DNA from: Oscillospiraceae bacterium
GTDB lineage: Bacteria; Bacillota; Clostridia; Oscillospirales; Oscillospiraceae
DNA: 32,110 bases
Assembly: GCA_017458085.1 (NCBI GenBank)
Contig: JAFTGE010000075.1
Span: 1-32,110 of the forward strand
Reading direction: 5' to 3'
Within the stretch, counting starts at the first letter, position 1. Each line of letters opens with the position of its first letter. The notes below the pieces were generated by a model. It was not told where the DNA came from. It saw only the letters and a program-made list of their open reading frames with translations, and made no database searches. Position numbers and translations under genes: made by a program. This document shows positions 24,808-32,110 of the stretch, in pieces.

Positions 24808-25527
24808 ATGTCTGAAAATCTGTCCATCGCGGAAAATCTGGCCCTGGTGCGGGCAAACATCGCCCGTGCCGCCAAAGAATCGGGCCGCGACGAGAAGGAT
24901 ATCCTGCTCATCGGCGCGACGAAGATGAACGACGCCGACCGTGTGCGCCAGGCCATTCGCGCGGGGCTCACCGCCTGCGGCGAAAACCGCGTGCAGGAGC
25001 TTTTGGAGAAAAACGAGCAGCACGCCTACGACGGCGCCGCGCTGCACTTTATCGGCCATTTGCAGAAAAACAAGGTCAAATACCTGGTGGGAACGGTGAG
25101 CCTGATCCACAGCGTGGACAGCGTGGCGCTCATGCAGGAGATCAGCCGCCAGGCCGAAAAACGGAGCATCGTGCAGGATATCTTGCTGGAGGTCAACAGC
25201 GGCGGCGAGGAGAGTAAATCCGGCTTTGCCCCCGACGAAGTGGCCGCGGCCCTTGACGCGGCGGGCGCGCTGCCCGCCATTCGGGTCCGCGGGCTGATGA
25301 CCATCCCCCCGATCTGCCGGTACGGGGAAGAAAATCTCCCATATTTTCAGCTTTTGAAACAGCTTTTTGTTGACAATGGAGAAAAAAAATACGATAATGT
25401 ACGTATGGACTTTCTGTCCATGGGTATGAGCGGCGACTATGAAGCCGCCATCTCCTGCGGGGCAAACATGGTGCGCGTCGGCTCGGCCATCTTCGGGCAG
25501 CGCGTCTATCCCGCGAAACAGTCTTGA
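24808..25527 (+). CDS. YggS/YlmE family PLP homeostasis protein
   Basis: Members of this family bind pyridoxal 5'-phosphate on a single-domain alanine-racemase-like barrel and maintain PLP and amino-acid pools rather than catalyse a known reaction. The 239-residue protein has the IGATKMN lysine motif (the Lys forms the PLP Schiff base), FGENRVQEL-like CGENRVQELLEK, HFIGHLQKNK, and the FLSMGMSGDYEAAISCGANMVRVGSAIFG phosphate-binding end. A GAAGG site precedes the ATG. It sits directly before sepF, the conserved ylmE-ylmF order of Firmicutes division clusters. Confidence 0.93.
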   Translation: MSENLSIAENLALVRANIARAAKESGRDEKDILLIGATKMNDADRVRQAIRAGLTACGENRVQELLEKNEQHAYDGAALHFIGHLQKNKVKYLVGTVSLIHSVDSVALMQEISRQAEKRSIVQDILLEVNSGGEESKSGFAPDEVAAALDAAGALPAIRVRGLMTIPPICRYGEENLPYFQLLKQLFVDNGEKKYDNVRMDFLSMGMSGDYEAAISCGANMVRVGSAIFGQRVYPAKQS

Positions 25528-25551
25528 TGCATTGCTCACTGGAGGATCGCC

Positions 25552-26124
25552 ATGGGTTTCATGGATGGATTGAAAAAACTGACGCAGCCTTACGATGACG
25601 ACGAGGATTTCTTCGAGGGCGCAGATCTGAGCTTCAAGCCCCAGCCAAAGCAGGAGCAGAAGAGCGCGGTGTCCGCGGCGCAGATGGCCTTCGAGAACGC
25701 CTTTGCCGACGCCGGGGCCGGCCCCGCGCCGGAGGACGAGCCGCAGACAAACAAGAAAAGCGGCGCCGCCGACGGCGGCATCTTCGGCAACTTAGGGCTG
25801 AAAAAGGGTGGCCGCGCCAAGGGTCAGCGTACCGTCAATTTCGGCGGGAAGGAGACCTCGGTGCTGCTGTTCAGTCCCAAGTCCTTCGATGAGGCGGGGG
25901 AGCTGGTCTCTTACCTGCAGCAGGATCTGACCGTGGTGATGACGCTCGAGAGCGTCCCGGCCGAGACCGCGCGCCGCCTGCTCGACTTTCTGTCGGGCAT
26001 CGCCTACGCCCTCGGCGGAAAAATCACCCCCGTTTCCGCGAAAACGTATTTCATTACGCCCGCGAATGTGGACATTCTGGGCGCCCAGCCCGAGCAGCCG
26101 GAGAGCTCCGGACACTATTTTTGA
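25552..26124 (+). CDS. sepF: Cell division protein SepF
   Basis: SepF binds FtsZ and the membrane and helps assemble the division septum. The 190-residue protein has the N-terminal amphipathic membrane-binding start MGFMDGLKKLTQP, an acidic linker, and the C-terminal SepF domain (from about 97: VNFGGKETSVLLFSPKSFDEAGELV, then RRLLDFLSGIAYALGGKITPVSAKTYFITPANVDI). The GGAGG site is clear. It precedes divIVA, but the usual ylmG and ylmH genes in between are missing. Confidence 0.94.
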   Translation: MGFMDGLKKLTQPYDDDEDFFEGADLSFKPQPKQEQKSAVSAAQMAFENAFADAGAGPAPEDEPQTNKKSGAADGGIFGNLGLKKGGRAKGQRTVNFGGKETSVLLFSPKSFDEAGELVSYLQQDLTVVMTLESVPAETARRLLDFLSGIAYALGGKITPVSAKTYFITPANVDILGAQPEQPESSGHYF

Positions 26125-26162
26125 CCTGGCAGGGTCGTAAAGATTGGAAAGGTGGATAAGCT

Positions 26163-26747
26163 ATGATTACCGCGCAGGATATTCGTGAAAAGGGATTTGA
26201 GAAGGTTCGTCTCAACGGCTACGACATGGCCGCGGTCGACGATTTTCTGGAGGAGCTGGCCGACGACGTCGCCGCGTCCCAGAAGGAAAACGCCGTGCTC
26301 AAGAGCAAGATGAAGGTCCTCGTCGACAAAATCGAGGAGTACCGCGCCAATGAGGAGGCCCTGAACCTGGCCGTCCTGTCGGCCCAGAAGCTCGCCGTCC
26401 AGATCGAGGCCGAGGCCCGCCAGAAGGCCGCCGCCATCATCGCCGACGCCGAGAAGCAGGCGCACGACACCATCGGTTCCATTTCCGACCGCGCCGACGC
26501 CGAGGAGAAGCGCCTGGCCGACGGCAAGGAGGCCTGCGCCAAGTTCTTCGAGGCCGCCAGCGCCCTGTGCAACACCCAGCTGAAGAAGCTGGAAAAAATC
26601 GCCACCGATATGGGCGTCGCCCCCGTCGTCGAGACCGCTGTGGAAACGGTCGAAGCCGTTGCCGAAGAGCCCGCAGACGAGCCCGTGCTGCCCGACTTTA
26701 CCGCAAAGCAGCGCCCGCTGGACAGCACCCAGCCCTTCTCCTTCTGA
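26163..26747 (+). CDS. divIVA: DivIVA domain protein
   Basis: DivIVA recognises negatively curved membrane at poles and septa and recruits other proteins. The 194-residue protein has the N-terminal membrane-binding motif (MITAQDIREKGFEKVRLNGYDMAAVDDFLEEL), a long coiled coil (about 30-150) rich in Glu, Ala and Lys, and an acidic Val/Glu tail. GAAAGGTGG precedes the ATG. It lies between sepF and ileS, the standard Firmicutes position. Confidence 0.92.
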   Translation: MITAQDIREKGFEKVRLNGYDMAAVDDFLEELADDVAASQKENAVLKSKMKVLVDKIEEYRANEEALNLAVLSAQKLAVQIEAEARQKAAAIIADAEKQAHDTIGSISDRADAEEKRLADGKEACAKFFEAASALCNTQLKKLEKIATDMGVAPVVETAVETVEAVAEEPADEPVLPDFTAKQRPLDSTQPFSF

Positions 26748-26766
26748 TCCCCATTCGGACCTTTCG

Positions 26767-26791
26767 GGGGCGCGCGCGCTGCGTGCGCCCC
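26767..26791 (+). other. GC-rich hairpin in the divIVA-ileS gap
   Basis: GGGGCGC and GCGCCCC arms pair around an internal GC-rich loop. There is no T-run, so it may stabilise or process the mRNA rather than terminate it. The 77-base gap is too short for a T-box leader. Confidence 0.4.
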
Positions 26792-26824
26792 AAATTATAT
26801 TAAACATACAGGAGCTTCAAACAC

Positions 26825-29623
26825 ATGTCACAGGATTTTAACGGTACGCTGAATCTGCCGAAAACCGACTTTCCCATGCGCGCCGGCCTTCCCAAGCGCG
26901 AGCCCGAAATGCTCAAGAGCTGGGAGGCGCTGGACGTCTACAACGAGCATCTGAAAAAGAGCGAGGGGCTGCCCCTGTTCAGCCTCCACGACGGCCCTCC
27001 GTTCTCCAACGGCGACATCCATATGGGTCACGCCCTCAACAAGTCCCTCAAGGACTTCATCAACCGCAGCTACATGATGCGCGGCTACCACGTGCCCTAC
27101 ATTCCCGGCTGGGATAACCACGGCATGCCCATTGAGTCGGCCATTATCAAGGAGCAGAAGCTCAACCACAAGGCCATGAGCGTGGCGGATTTCCGCTCCG
27201 CCTGCCACGCCTACGCCGACAAGTACGTCCACCGTCAGATGGACGGCTTCAAGCGGCTGGGCGTCCTCGGTGACTGGGAGCACCCCTACCTCACCATGAA
27301 CAAGGGCTTTGAGAGCGACGAGGTGCGCATTTTCGGCAAGATGTACCGCAACGGCCACATCTACAAGGGCCTCAAGCCCGTGTACTGGTGCGCCCATGAC
27401 GAGACCGCCCTGGCCGAGGCCGAGATCGAATATCACGACGACCCCGTCACCACCGTCTACGTCAAGTTCCCCATGCATGACGACAAGGGCAAGCTCGCCC
27501 ACCTGGACAAGTCCAAGCTCTTCTTCCTCATCTGGACCACCACCACCTGGACCCTGCCCGGCAACCTGGGCATCACCCTCTCCCCCGGCGACAGCTACGC
27601 CATCGTCAAGGTCCCGAACGGCGAGATGTACATTCTGGCCGAGGCGCTGATCAGCTCGGTCATGGCCGCCGGCGGCATCACCGAATGGAAGGTTCTGGAA
27701 ACCCATGAGGGCCGCTTCTTTGAGTACATGCTGGCCCACCATCCCTTCCTGGACAAGACGAGCCTGCTGATGCTGGCCGACTATGTCACCATGGATTCCG
27801 GTACAGGCTGCGTTCACACCGCCCCCGGCTTCGGCGCCGAGGACTACCAGACCTGCATGCGCTACGGCACCGAGATGATCGTCCCCGTGGACGATCAGGG
27901 CCGCCACACCGACTACGCCGGCAAGTACGCGGGCCTGACCACCGAGGAATCCAACCCCGTCATCCTCGCGGACATGAAGGCCAGCGGCGTCCTCTTTGCC
28001 AGCGAGGAGCTTATGCACAGCTACCCCCACTGCTGGCGCTGCAAAAAGCCCATCATCTTCCGCGCCACGCCGCAGTGGTTCTGCTCCGTCGACTCCTTCA
28101 AGGAGGAGGCCGTCGCCGCCTGCGAGGACGTGCGCTGGCTGCCCGCCTGGGGCAAGGAGCGCATGGGCGCCATGATCCGCGAGCGCGCCGACTGGTGCAT
28201 CTCCCGCCAGCGCCGCTGGGGTCTGCCCATCCCCGTGTTCTACTGCGACGACTGCGGCAAGCCCGTCTGCACCGAGGAGAGCATCGAGGCCGTTGCCCAG
28301 CTCTTTGAGAAGGAAGGCAGCAACGCCTGGTTTGACCGCCCGGCCAGCGCCATCCTGCCCGAGGGCTTTACCTGCCCCCACTGCGGCGGCAAGCACTTCA
28401 CGCAGGAGACCGACACCCTCGACGGCTGGTTCGACTCCGGCTCCACCCACTACGCCGCCATGAAGCGCGACCAGGGCTTCTGGCCCTCCACCATGTACAT
28501 CGAAGGCGGCGACCAGTATCGCGGCTGGTTCCAGTCCTCGCTGCTGGTGGCGGTCGGCGCGCTGGAGCAGGGCGCCCCGTACAAGGAATGCCTCACCCAC
28601 GGCTGGACCGTCGACGGCGAGGGCAAGGTCATGCACAAGTCCCTCGGCAACGGCGTCGACCCCGCCGACCTGATCAAGGAATTCGGCGCTGATATCGTCC
28701 GCCTCTGGGCCGGCTCCGCCGACTACCACGTGGACGTGCGCTGCTCCAAGGAGATTTTCAAGCAGCTGAGCCAGAGCTATCTCAAGTTCCGCAACACCGC
28801 CCGCTACTGCCTCGGCAATCTGGACGGCTTCGACCCCAACGCGCTGGTCGCGCCGGAGGAGATGCTGCCTCTGGACCGCTGGGCCGTCACCAAGCTCAAC
28901 GCGCTGATCGACAAGGTCGAGGATGCCTACAAGGACTATGAGTTCCACACCGTCTCCCACGCCATCAACGATTTCTGCGTGGTGGAGCTGTCGAGCTTCT
29001 ACCTCGATATCATCAAGGACCGCCTCTACTGTGAGGAGAAGGACGGCCTGAAGCGCCGCAGCGCCCAGACCGCCCTGTATCTGATCCTTGACTCCATGAC
29101 CAAGATGTTCGCCCCCATCCTCGCCTTCACCTGCGATGAGATCTGGCTGGCCATGCCGCATCGCGAGGGCGACGATACGCGCAACATCGTGCTCAACCAG
29201 ATGAACAAGCCCTTCGCGGACTACAACCTCCCCGCGGACGAGATGGCCCGCTGGGAAAAGCTGATCGCTCTGCGCAATGACGTCAACGGCGTCCTGGAGA
29301 CCGCCCGCGCCGCCAAGCGCATCGGCAAGCCCCTGGAGGCCGCCGTCACCCTGCGCGTTTCGGACGCGGCCGGCAAAGCCGCCGTGGACGAGCTGGCTGA
29401 CATGGGTCTGGCCGAAATGTTCATCGTATCCCAGTGCCTGGTTGCCGCGGATGAACCCGACGAAGCGGCTGCCGCCGCCGACAGCACCGCTGTGCCGGGT
29501 CTGCGCGTGGCCGTGATGGAAGCCCCGGGCGTTAAGTGCCCGCGCTGCTGGAAGCACTCCGTCGACGCCGACAGTGATACCGGTCTTTGCCCGCGCTGCG
29601 CCGCCGTCGTGGCAAAGCTCTGA
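26825..29623 (+). CDS. ileS: Isoleucyl-tRNA synthetase
   Basis: The class I enzyme charges tRNA-Ile. The 932-residue protein has PPFSNGDIHMGHALNK (the HIGH motif as HMGH), an editing domain in the middle, the SWISRQR-like DWCISRQRRWGLPIP stretch, and a variant KMSKS loop reading MHKSLGNG. The C-terminus carries a zinc site with two CxxC motifs (CPRCWKHS and CPRCAAVV). Length is normal for bacterial IleRS. CAGGAG precedes the ATG. It sits between divIVA and lspA as in many Firmicutes. Confidence 0.96.
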   Translation: MSQDFNGTLNLPKTDFPMRAGLPKREPEMLKSWEALDVYNEHLKKSEGLPLFSLHDGPPFSNGDIHMGHALNKSLKDFINRSYMMRGYHVPYIPGWDNHGMPIESAIIKEQKLNHKAMSVADFRSACHAYADKYVHRQMDGFKRLGVLGDWEHPYLTMNKGFESDEVRIFGKMYRNGHIYKGLKPVYWCAHDETALAEAEIEYHDDPVTTVYVKFPMHDDKGKLAHLDKSKLFFLIWTTTTWTLPGNLGITLSPGDSYAIVKVPNGEMYILAEALISSVMAAGGITEWKVLETHEGRFFEYMLAHHPFLDKTSLLMLADYVTMDSGTGCVHTAPGFGAEDYQTCMRYGTEMIVPVDDQGRHTDYAGKYAGLTTEESNPVILADMKASGVLFASEELMHSYPHCWRCKKPIIFRATPQWFCSVDSFKEEAVAACEDVRWLPAWGKERMGAMIRERADWCISRQRRWGLPIPVFYCDDCGKPVCTEESIEAVAQLFEKEGSNAWFDRPASAILPEGFTCPHCGGKHFTQETDTLDGWFDSGSTHYAAMKRDQGFWPSTMYIEGGDQYRGWFQSSLLVAVGALEQGAPYKECLTHGWTVDGEGKVMHKSLGNGVDPADLIKEFGADIVRLWAGSADYHVDVRCSKEIFKQLSQSYLKFRNTARYCLGNLDGFDPNALVAPEEMLPLDRWAVTKLNALIDKVEDAYKDYEFHTVSHAINDFCVVELSSFYLDIIKDRLYCEEKDGLKRRSAQTALYLILDSMTKMFAPILAFTCDEIWLAMPHREGDDTRNIVLNQMNKPFADYNLPADEMARWEKLIALRNDVNGVLETARAAKRIGKPLEAAVTLRVSDAAGKAAVDELADMGLAEMFIVSQCLVAADEPDEAAAAADSTAVPGLRVAVMEAPGVKCPRCWKHSVDADSDTGLCPRCAAVVAKL

Positions 29624-29679
29624 GTCAGCATGGATCAAGGCGGCCGCGTCTCGGACAGTTTCCGACGCGCTTACGCGCT

Positions 29680-29708
29680 ATGAGAAGCAGACTTTGTCTG
29701 CTTCTCAT
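29680..29708. other. Perfect 13-bp hairpin in the ileS-lspA gap
   Basis: ATGAGAAGCAGAC and its exact complement flank a TTT loop. A second, imperfect hairpin lies just upstream at about 29645-29668. No T-run follows, so termination is unlikely; an RNA processing or stabilising element, or a small repeat, is possible. Confidence 0.6.
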
Positions 29709-29765
29709 GGGAAACCAGTATAAAATCGCGCGCCGGGTTCCCCTTCCCGGCAGATTGGAGAGTCT

Positions 29766-30740
29766 ATGTTATACTCAATTGTCGGCATTCTGGTCGTCAT
29801 TGTCGATCAGCTTGTGAAGTTTTGGGTGTCCAACCACCTCTTTGGCACGGACATCGTCAAGTTCATTCCCGGCGTTATCAGTCTGGTAAGTGTCCGCAAC
29901 TATGGCGCGGCCTTTGGCTTCCTGGATGTCAGCGGCGCACGGATCTGGTTCATTGTCGCCACCGGCGTTTTTGTGATCCTGGTGATCCTTGCCCTGGCCA
30001 CCAACTTCATCTCCGGCAGCCTGTCGCGCTGGAGCCTGGTTCTGGTCGCCGCCGGCGGCGTCGGCAACATGATCGACCGCATCATCTACGGCTATGTGCA
30101 GGATATGTTCAAGGTTGAGCTGTTCAACTTTGCCGTCTTTAACGTGGCGGACATTTTCATCACGGTCTTTGCCATCGTCTTTGCCCTGGCCATGATCTTT
30201 GAAAAGCCGGAGGACGATGAGCTGGAAGAGTTTGCCGACGATGACGAGGAGGATGAGCCCAAGCCCGCCCGTAAGCCCAAGCTCAAGACCAAAAAGTCCA
30301 GGGCCGAAGCGGACGACGCAGAGGATGAGGAGGATTCCCCGAAAAAGGCTTCTGCCGTCAAATCCGCGCGCAAATCGCGTCAGGATAAGTATGAACAGGA
30401 ATATGAGGCTTACAAGGCGCAGCAGCGTGCGGCCATGAAGAAGGCCGCGCCCGTGCAGGAAGCGCCCAAGCCTGACCCGGCGGAAGCGCCCGTACGGGAG
30501 GACGATCCCTTTGCCGCCTGGGAAAAGGCCAACGCCCGCGCCGAGGCCGCCCGTGACGACTCCTATGCCAGCCGTGTGATGGACGCGCCGCAGACCAAGC
30601 CTGCGCCGCAGCCCGTCGAGAAGCCCGCACAACAGCCAGTGCAGCCTGCACCGCAGCCGGTCGCACGGCCCGCGGCCCAGCCCAAGCCCACGGTCAGCGA
30701 GGATTTTGACCTCGACGACATTCTGGCTGAGTTCAAGTAA
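29766..30740 (+). CDS. lspA: Lipoprotein signal peptidase with long C-terminal extension
   Basis: LspA cleaves signal peptides from diacylglyceryl-modified prolipoproteins in the membrane. Residues 1-146 are a complete LspA: DQLVKFW (Asp14), VRNYGAAFG, GGVGNMIDRI with catalytic Asp104 and VFNVADIF with catalytic Asp129, and four membrane helices. Residues 147-324 are an extra tail: first very acidic, then Lys/Arg-rich, then Pro/Ala/Gln-rich, ending DFDLDDILAEFK. The tail has no hydrophobic segment, looks disordered and should be cytoplasmic. Typical LspA is 150-170 residues. GGAGAG precedes the ATG. Its stop overlaps the rluD start. Confidence 0.93.
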   Translation: MLYSIVGILVVIVDQLVKFWVSNHLFGTDIVKFIPGVISLVSVRNYGAAFGFLDVSGARIWFIVATGVFVILVILALATNFISGSLSRWSLVLVAAGGVGNMIDRIIYGYVQDMFKVELFNFAVFNVADIFITVFAIVFALAMIFEKPEDDELEEFADDDEEDEPKPARKPKLKTKKSRAEADDAEDEEDSPKKASAVKSARKSRQDKYEQEYEAYKAQQRAAMKKAAPVQEAPKPDPAEAPVREDDPFAAWEKANARAEAARDDSYASRVMDAPQTKPAPQPVEKPAQQPVQPAPQPVARPAAQPKPTVSEDFDLDDILAEFK

Positions 30741-31666
30741 TGGACGAAGATCGTATCGAAATACACGTAGAGGAGAGCGGAGAACGAATTGACGCTCTCC
30801 TCGCGCGCACTTTGCCGCAGTTTTCCCGCAGTCTGCTTCAGAAATGCCTGGACAGCGGCGCGGTCACCCTGGACGGCCGCCGGGTAAAGAAAAACTGCCG
30901 CCCGGAAAGCGGCTCCGTGATTGAGCTGGTTCTGCCCGAGACCGAGGAGCTGCCCCTGATCGCCCAGGATCTCCCCCTGGATATCGTCTACGAGGACGAC
31001 GACCTGATCGTCGTCAACAAGCCCCGCGGTCTGGTGGTGCACCCCGCGCCGGGACACCCGGACGGAACCTTGGTCAACGCTCTGCTCTATCACTGCGGGG
31101 ATTCCCTCTCCGGCATCGGCGGCCAGCGCCGCCCCGGCATCGTCCACCGCATCGACAAGGACACCTCGGGCCTGATCGTGGCGGCCAAGAATGATTTTAC
31201 CCACCAGGGCCTGTCAGCGCAGCTGGCAGACCACAGCCTGTACCGGGAATATGAGGCCCTTGCCTGCGGCACTTTCCGCGAGACAGCGGGGACGGTTGAC
31301 CGACCGATCGGACGCCACAGCGTCGATCGAAAGCGTATGGCGGTCACCGAGAAAAACAGCAAAAGCGCCGTCACCCACTGGCAGCTGATCACCAACTATA
31401 AAGGCTACGCGCATATCCGCTGCCGCCTGGAGACCGGACGCACGCACCAGATCCGCGCTCACATGGCCAGCATCGGCCACCCGCTGCTGGGCGACGGACT
31501 GTACGGCGCCAGATGCCCCGATAAGGGGCTTGAGGGCCAGTGCCTGCACGCCCGCCGCCTGCATCTGACCCATCCGCGCAGCGGCACGGAATTGGTGTTG
31601 GAGGCGCCGCTGCCGACATATTTTACGGAGGTTCTGGCCCGCCTGGGGCCACCGTCGAGCATATGA
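30740..31666 (+). CDS. RluA/RluD family pseudouridine synthase
   Basis: The 308-residue protein has an N-terminal S4 RNA-binding domain (ERIDALLARTLPQFSRSLLQKCLDSGAVTLDGRRVKKN) and an RluA-type catalytic domain with HRIDKDTSGL, holding the catalytic Asp. The RLETGRTHQIRAHM motif follows. It most likely modifies 23S rRNA like RluD, but family members differ in target. Its ATG overlaps the lspA stop by one base (TAATG), so translation is coupled. This lspA-rluD pairing is conserved in Firmicutes. Confidence 0.93.
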   Translation: MDEDRIEIHVEESGERIDALLARTLPQFSRSLLQKCLDSGAVTLDGRRVKKNCRPESGSVIELVLPETEELPLIAQDLPLDIVYEDDDLIVVNKPRGLVVHPAPGHPDGTLVNALLYHCGDSLSGIGGQRRPGIVHRIDKDTSGLIVAAKNDFTHQGLSAQLADHSLYREYEALACGTFRETAGTVDRPIGRHSVDRKRMAVTEKNSKSAVTHWQLITNYKGYAHIRCRLETGRTHQIRAHMASIGHPLLGDGLYGARCPDKGLEGQCLHARRLHLTHPRSGTELVLEAPLPTYFTEVLARLGPPSSI

Positions 31667-31689
31667 TACCATGACAAGGAGGTCACCCC

Positions 31690-31884
31690 ATGAATTCCAG
31701 AAAGCTTATCTCCGCCATCATTGCCGCGGCCGTCGCCATTGCGCTGGTCGTGCTGCTGGTCAAGATCGTCTCCGGCGCGTTCAGCCTTTTAAGCGGCGCA
31801 GTCAATGCCGTGCTGGGCATCGTTGTGGTCGTGGCGTTGGTGATTATCGTCGTCTGGATGTTCGCCTATGCCAGACGGCACTGA
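31690..31884 (+). CDS. Small membrane protein of unknown function
   Basis: This 64-residue protein is almost entirely two hydrophobic helices (about residues 6-27 and 35-58), with Lys/Arg at the N-terminus and an ARRH end. The family is not recognised. A strong AAGGAGGT site lies seven bases before the ATG, and a terminator follows, which supports it being a real gene at the end of the rluD operon. Confidence 0.75.
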   Translation: MNSRKLISAIIAAAVAIALVVLLVKIVSGAFSLLSGAVNAVLGIVVVVALVIIVVWMFAYARRH

Positions 31885-31890
31885 TACGGA

Positions 31891-31922
31891 AAAATGACAG
31901 CGGAAATCCGCTGTCATTTTTT
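31891..31922 (+). terminator. Intrinsic terminator at the end of the rluD operon
   Basis: A 13-bp stem (AAAATGACAGCGG and complement, loop AAAT) ends in a T6 run. Confidence 0.9.
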
Positions 31923-31946
31923 AATGTGTCGACAAACCTCAAAAAA

Positions 31947-32088
31947 CGTCATTCCGAGCCAGTGCTCACACTGGCGTGGGAATCCGCTCTACGGTAAAGT
32001 GCTGGAAATATGCGGCTTTCGGGGAATACGGATTGCACCCGCAGGGCGTACACCACACCAGTGACGCGGTCACTGGTTCGCAATGACA
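31947..32088. repeat. Palindromic intergenic repeat element
   Basis: The ends are inverted relatives: the left reads CGTCATTCCGAGCCAGTG and the right, on the minus strand, TGTCATTGCGAACCAGTG. Each arm holds its own small hairpin (CCAGTG...CACTGG), and GGAATCCG/GCAATCCG close the arms. It holds no credible gene. The nested palindromes look like a short dispersed repeat or MITE-like element of the kind common in Clostridia. The last 22 bases of the window hold nothing recognisable. Confidence 0.65.
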
Positions 32089-32110
32089 GATGGGTACTTT
32101 GTCTACAGTC

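Noticed and set aside
26748-26824. T-box riboswitch before ileS
   Set aside because: The gap is only 77 bases and no specifier-loop or T-box core motif is visible.

Overview
The window looks like chromosomal DNA from a GC-rich, probably anaerobic member of the class Clostridia, most likely near the Oscillospiraceae. The evidence is the Firmicutes gene neighbourhoods (miaB, mutS, mutL, miaA and hfq together; ylmE-sepF-divIVA-ileS-lspA-rluD), SepF and DivIVA division proteins, strong AGGAGG ribosome binding sites with SigA-like promoters, aconitase X, and an F-type ATPase operon. Taxonomy is inferred from gene content only. No rRNA, tRNA or CRISPR array was seen.

Layout. Bases 3-695 hold the 3' end of a secreted NlpC/P60 cell-wall hydrolase. 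On the minus strand, 760-2490 is rpsB-tsf with its own promoter, followed upstream by a glycerate-dehydrogenase-like gene (2668-3639). Divergent from it is the two-subunit aconitase X pair (3851-5583), and a 27-bp perfect palindrome lies between the two promoters. The ATP synthase operon runs 5804-12041 in the order a, c, b, b'-delta-alpha, gamma, beta, short epsilon. A galactokinase-like gene (minus) and nicotinate phosphoribosyltransferase (plus) diverge at about 13.3 kb. The minus-strand operon miaB-mutS-CPBP protease-trmO spans 20423 down to 14906. Divergent from it runs mutL, an S23-like four-helix-bundle cassette, miaA, hfq and a small anchored protein, then yggS, sepF, divIVA, ileS, lspA, rluD and a small membrane protein, up to a terminator at 31.9 kb. 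A palindromic intergenic repeat fills most of the last 160 bases.

The most unusual locus is the ATP synthase. A second b-type stalk segment, a delta C-terminal domain and the alpha subunit lie in one continuous reading frame, interrupted only by an amber codon at 7504-7506. No ordinary delta gene or delta N-terminal domain is present. The epsilon subunit lacks its inhibitory C-terminal helices, and the c subunit carries only part of the sodium-ligand set. This suggests a rebuilt peripheral stalk in which delta is covalently joined to alpha, or a broken version of one.

The second notable locus is a low-GC cassette between mutL and miaA. It encodes a four-helix-bundle protein and is bounded by inverted arrays of a TGGAGNN heptad, one arm of which also supplies the gene's ribosome binding site. 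Other oddities are a galactokinase homologue with the catalytic Asp replaced by Ser, an LspA signal peptidase with a tail of about 175 residues, and an ancestral mismatch-repair/tRNA-modification cluster split into divergent halves.
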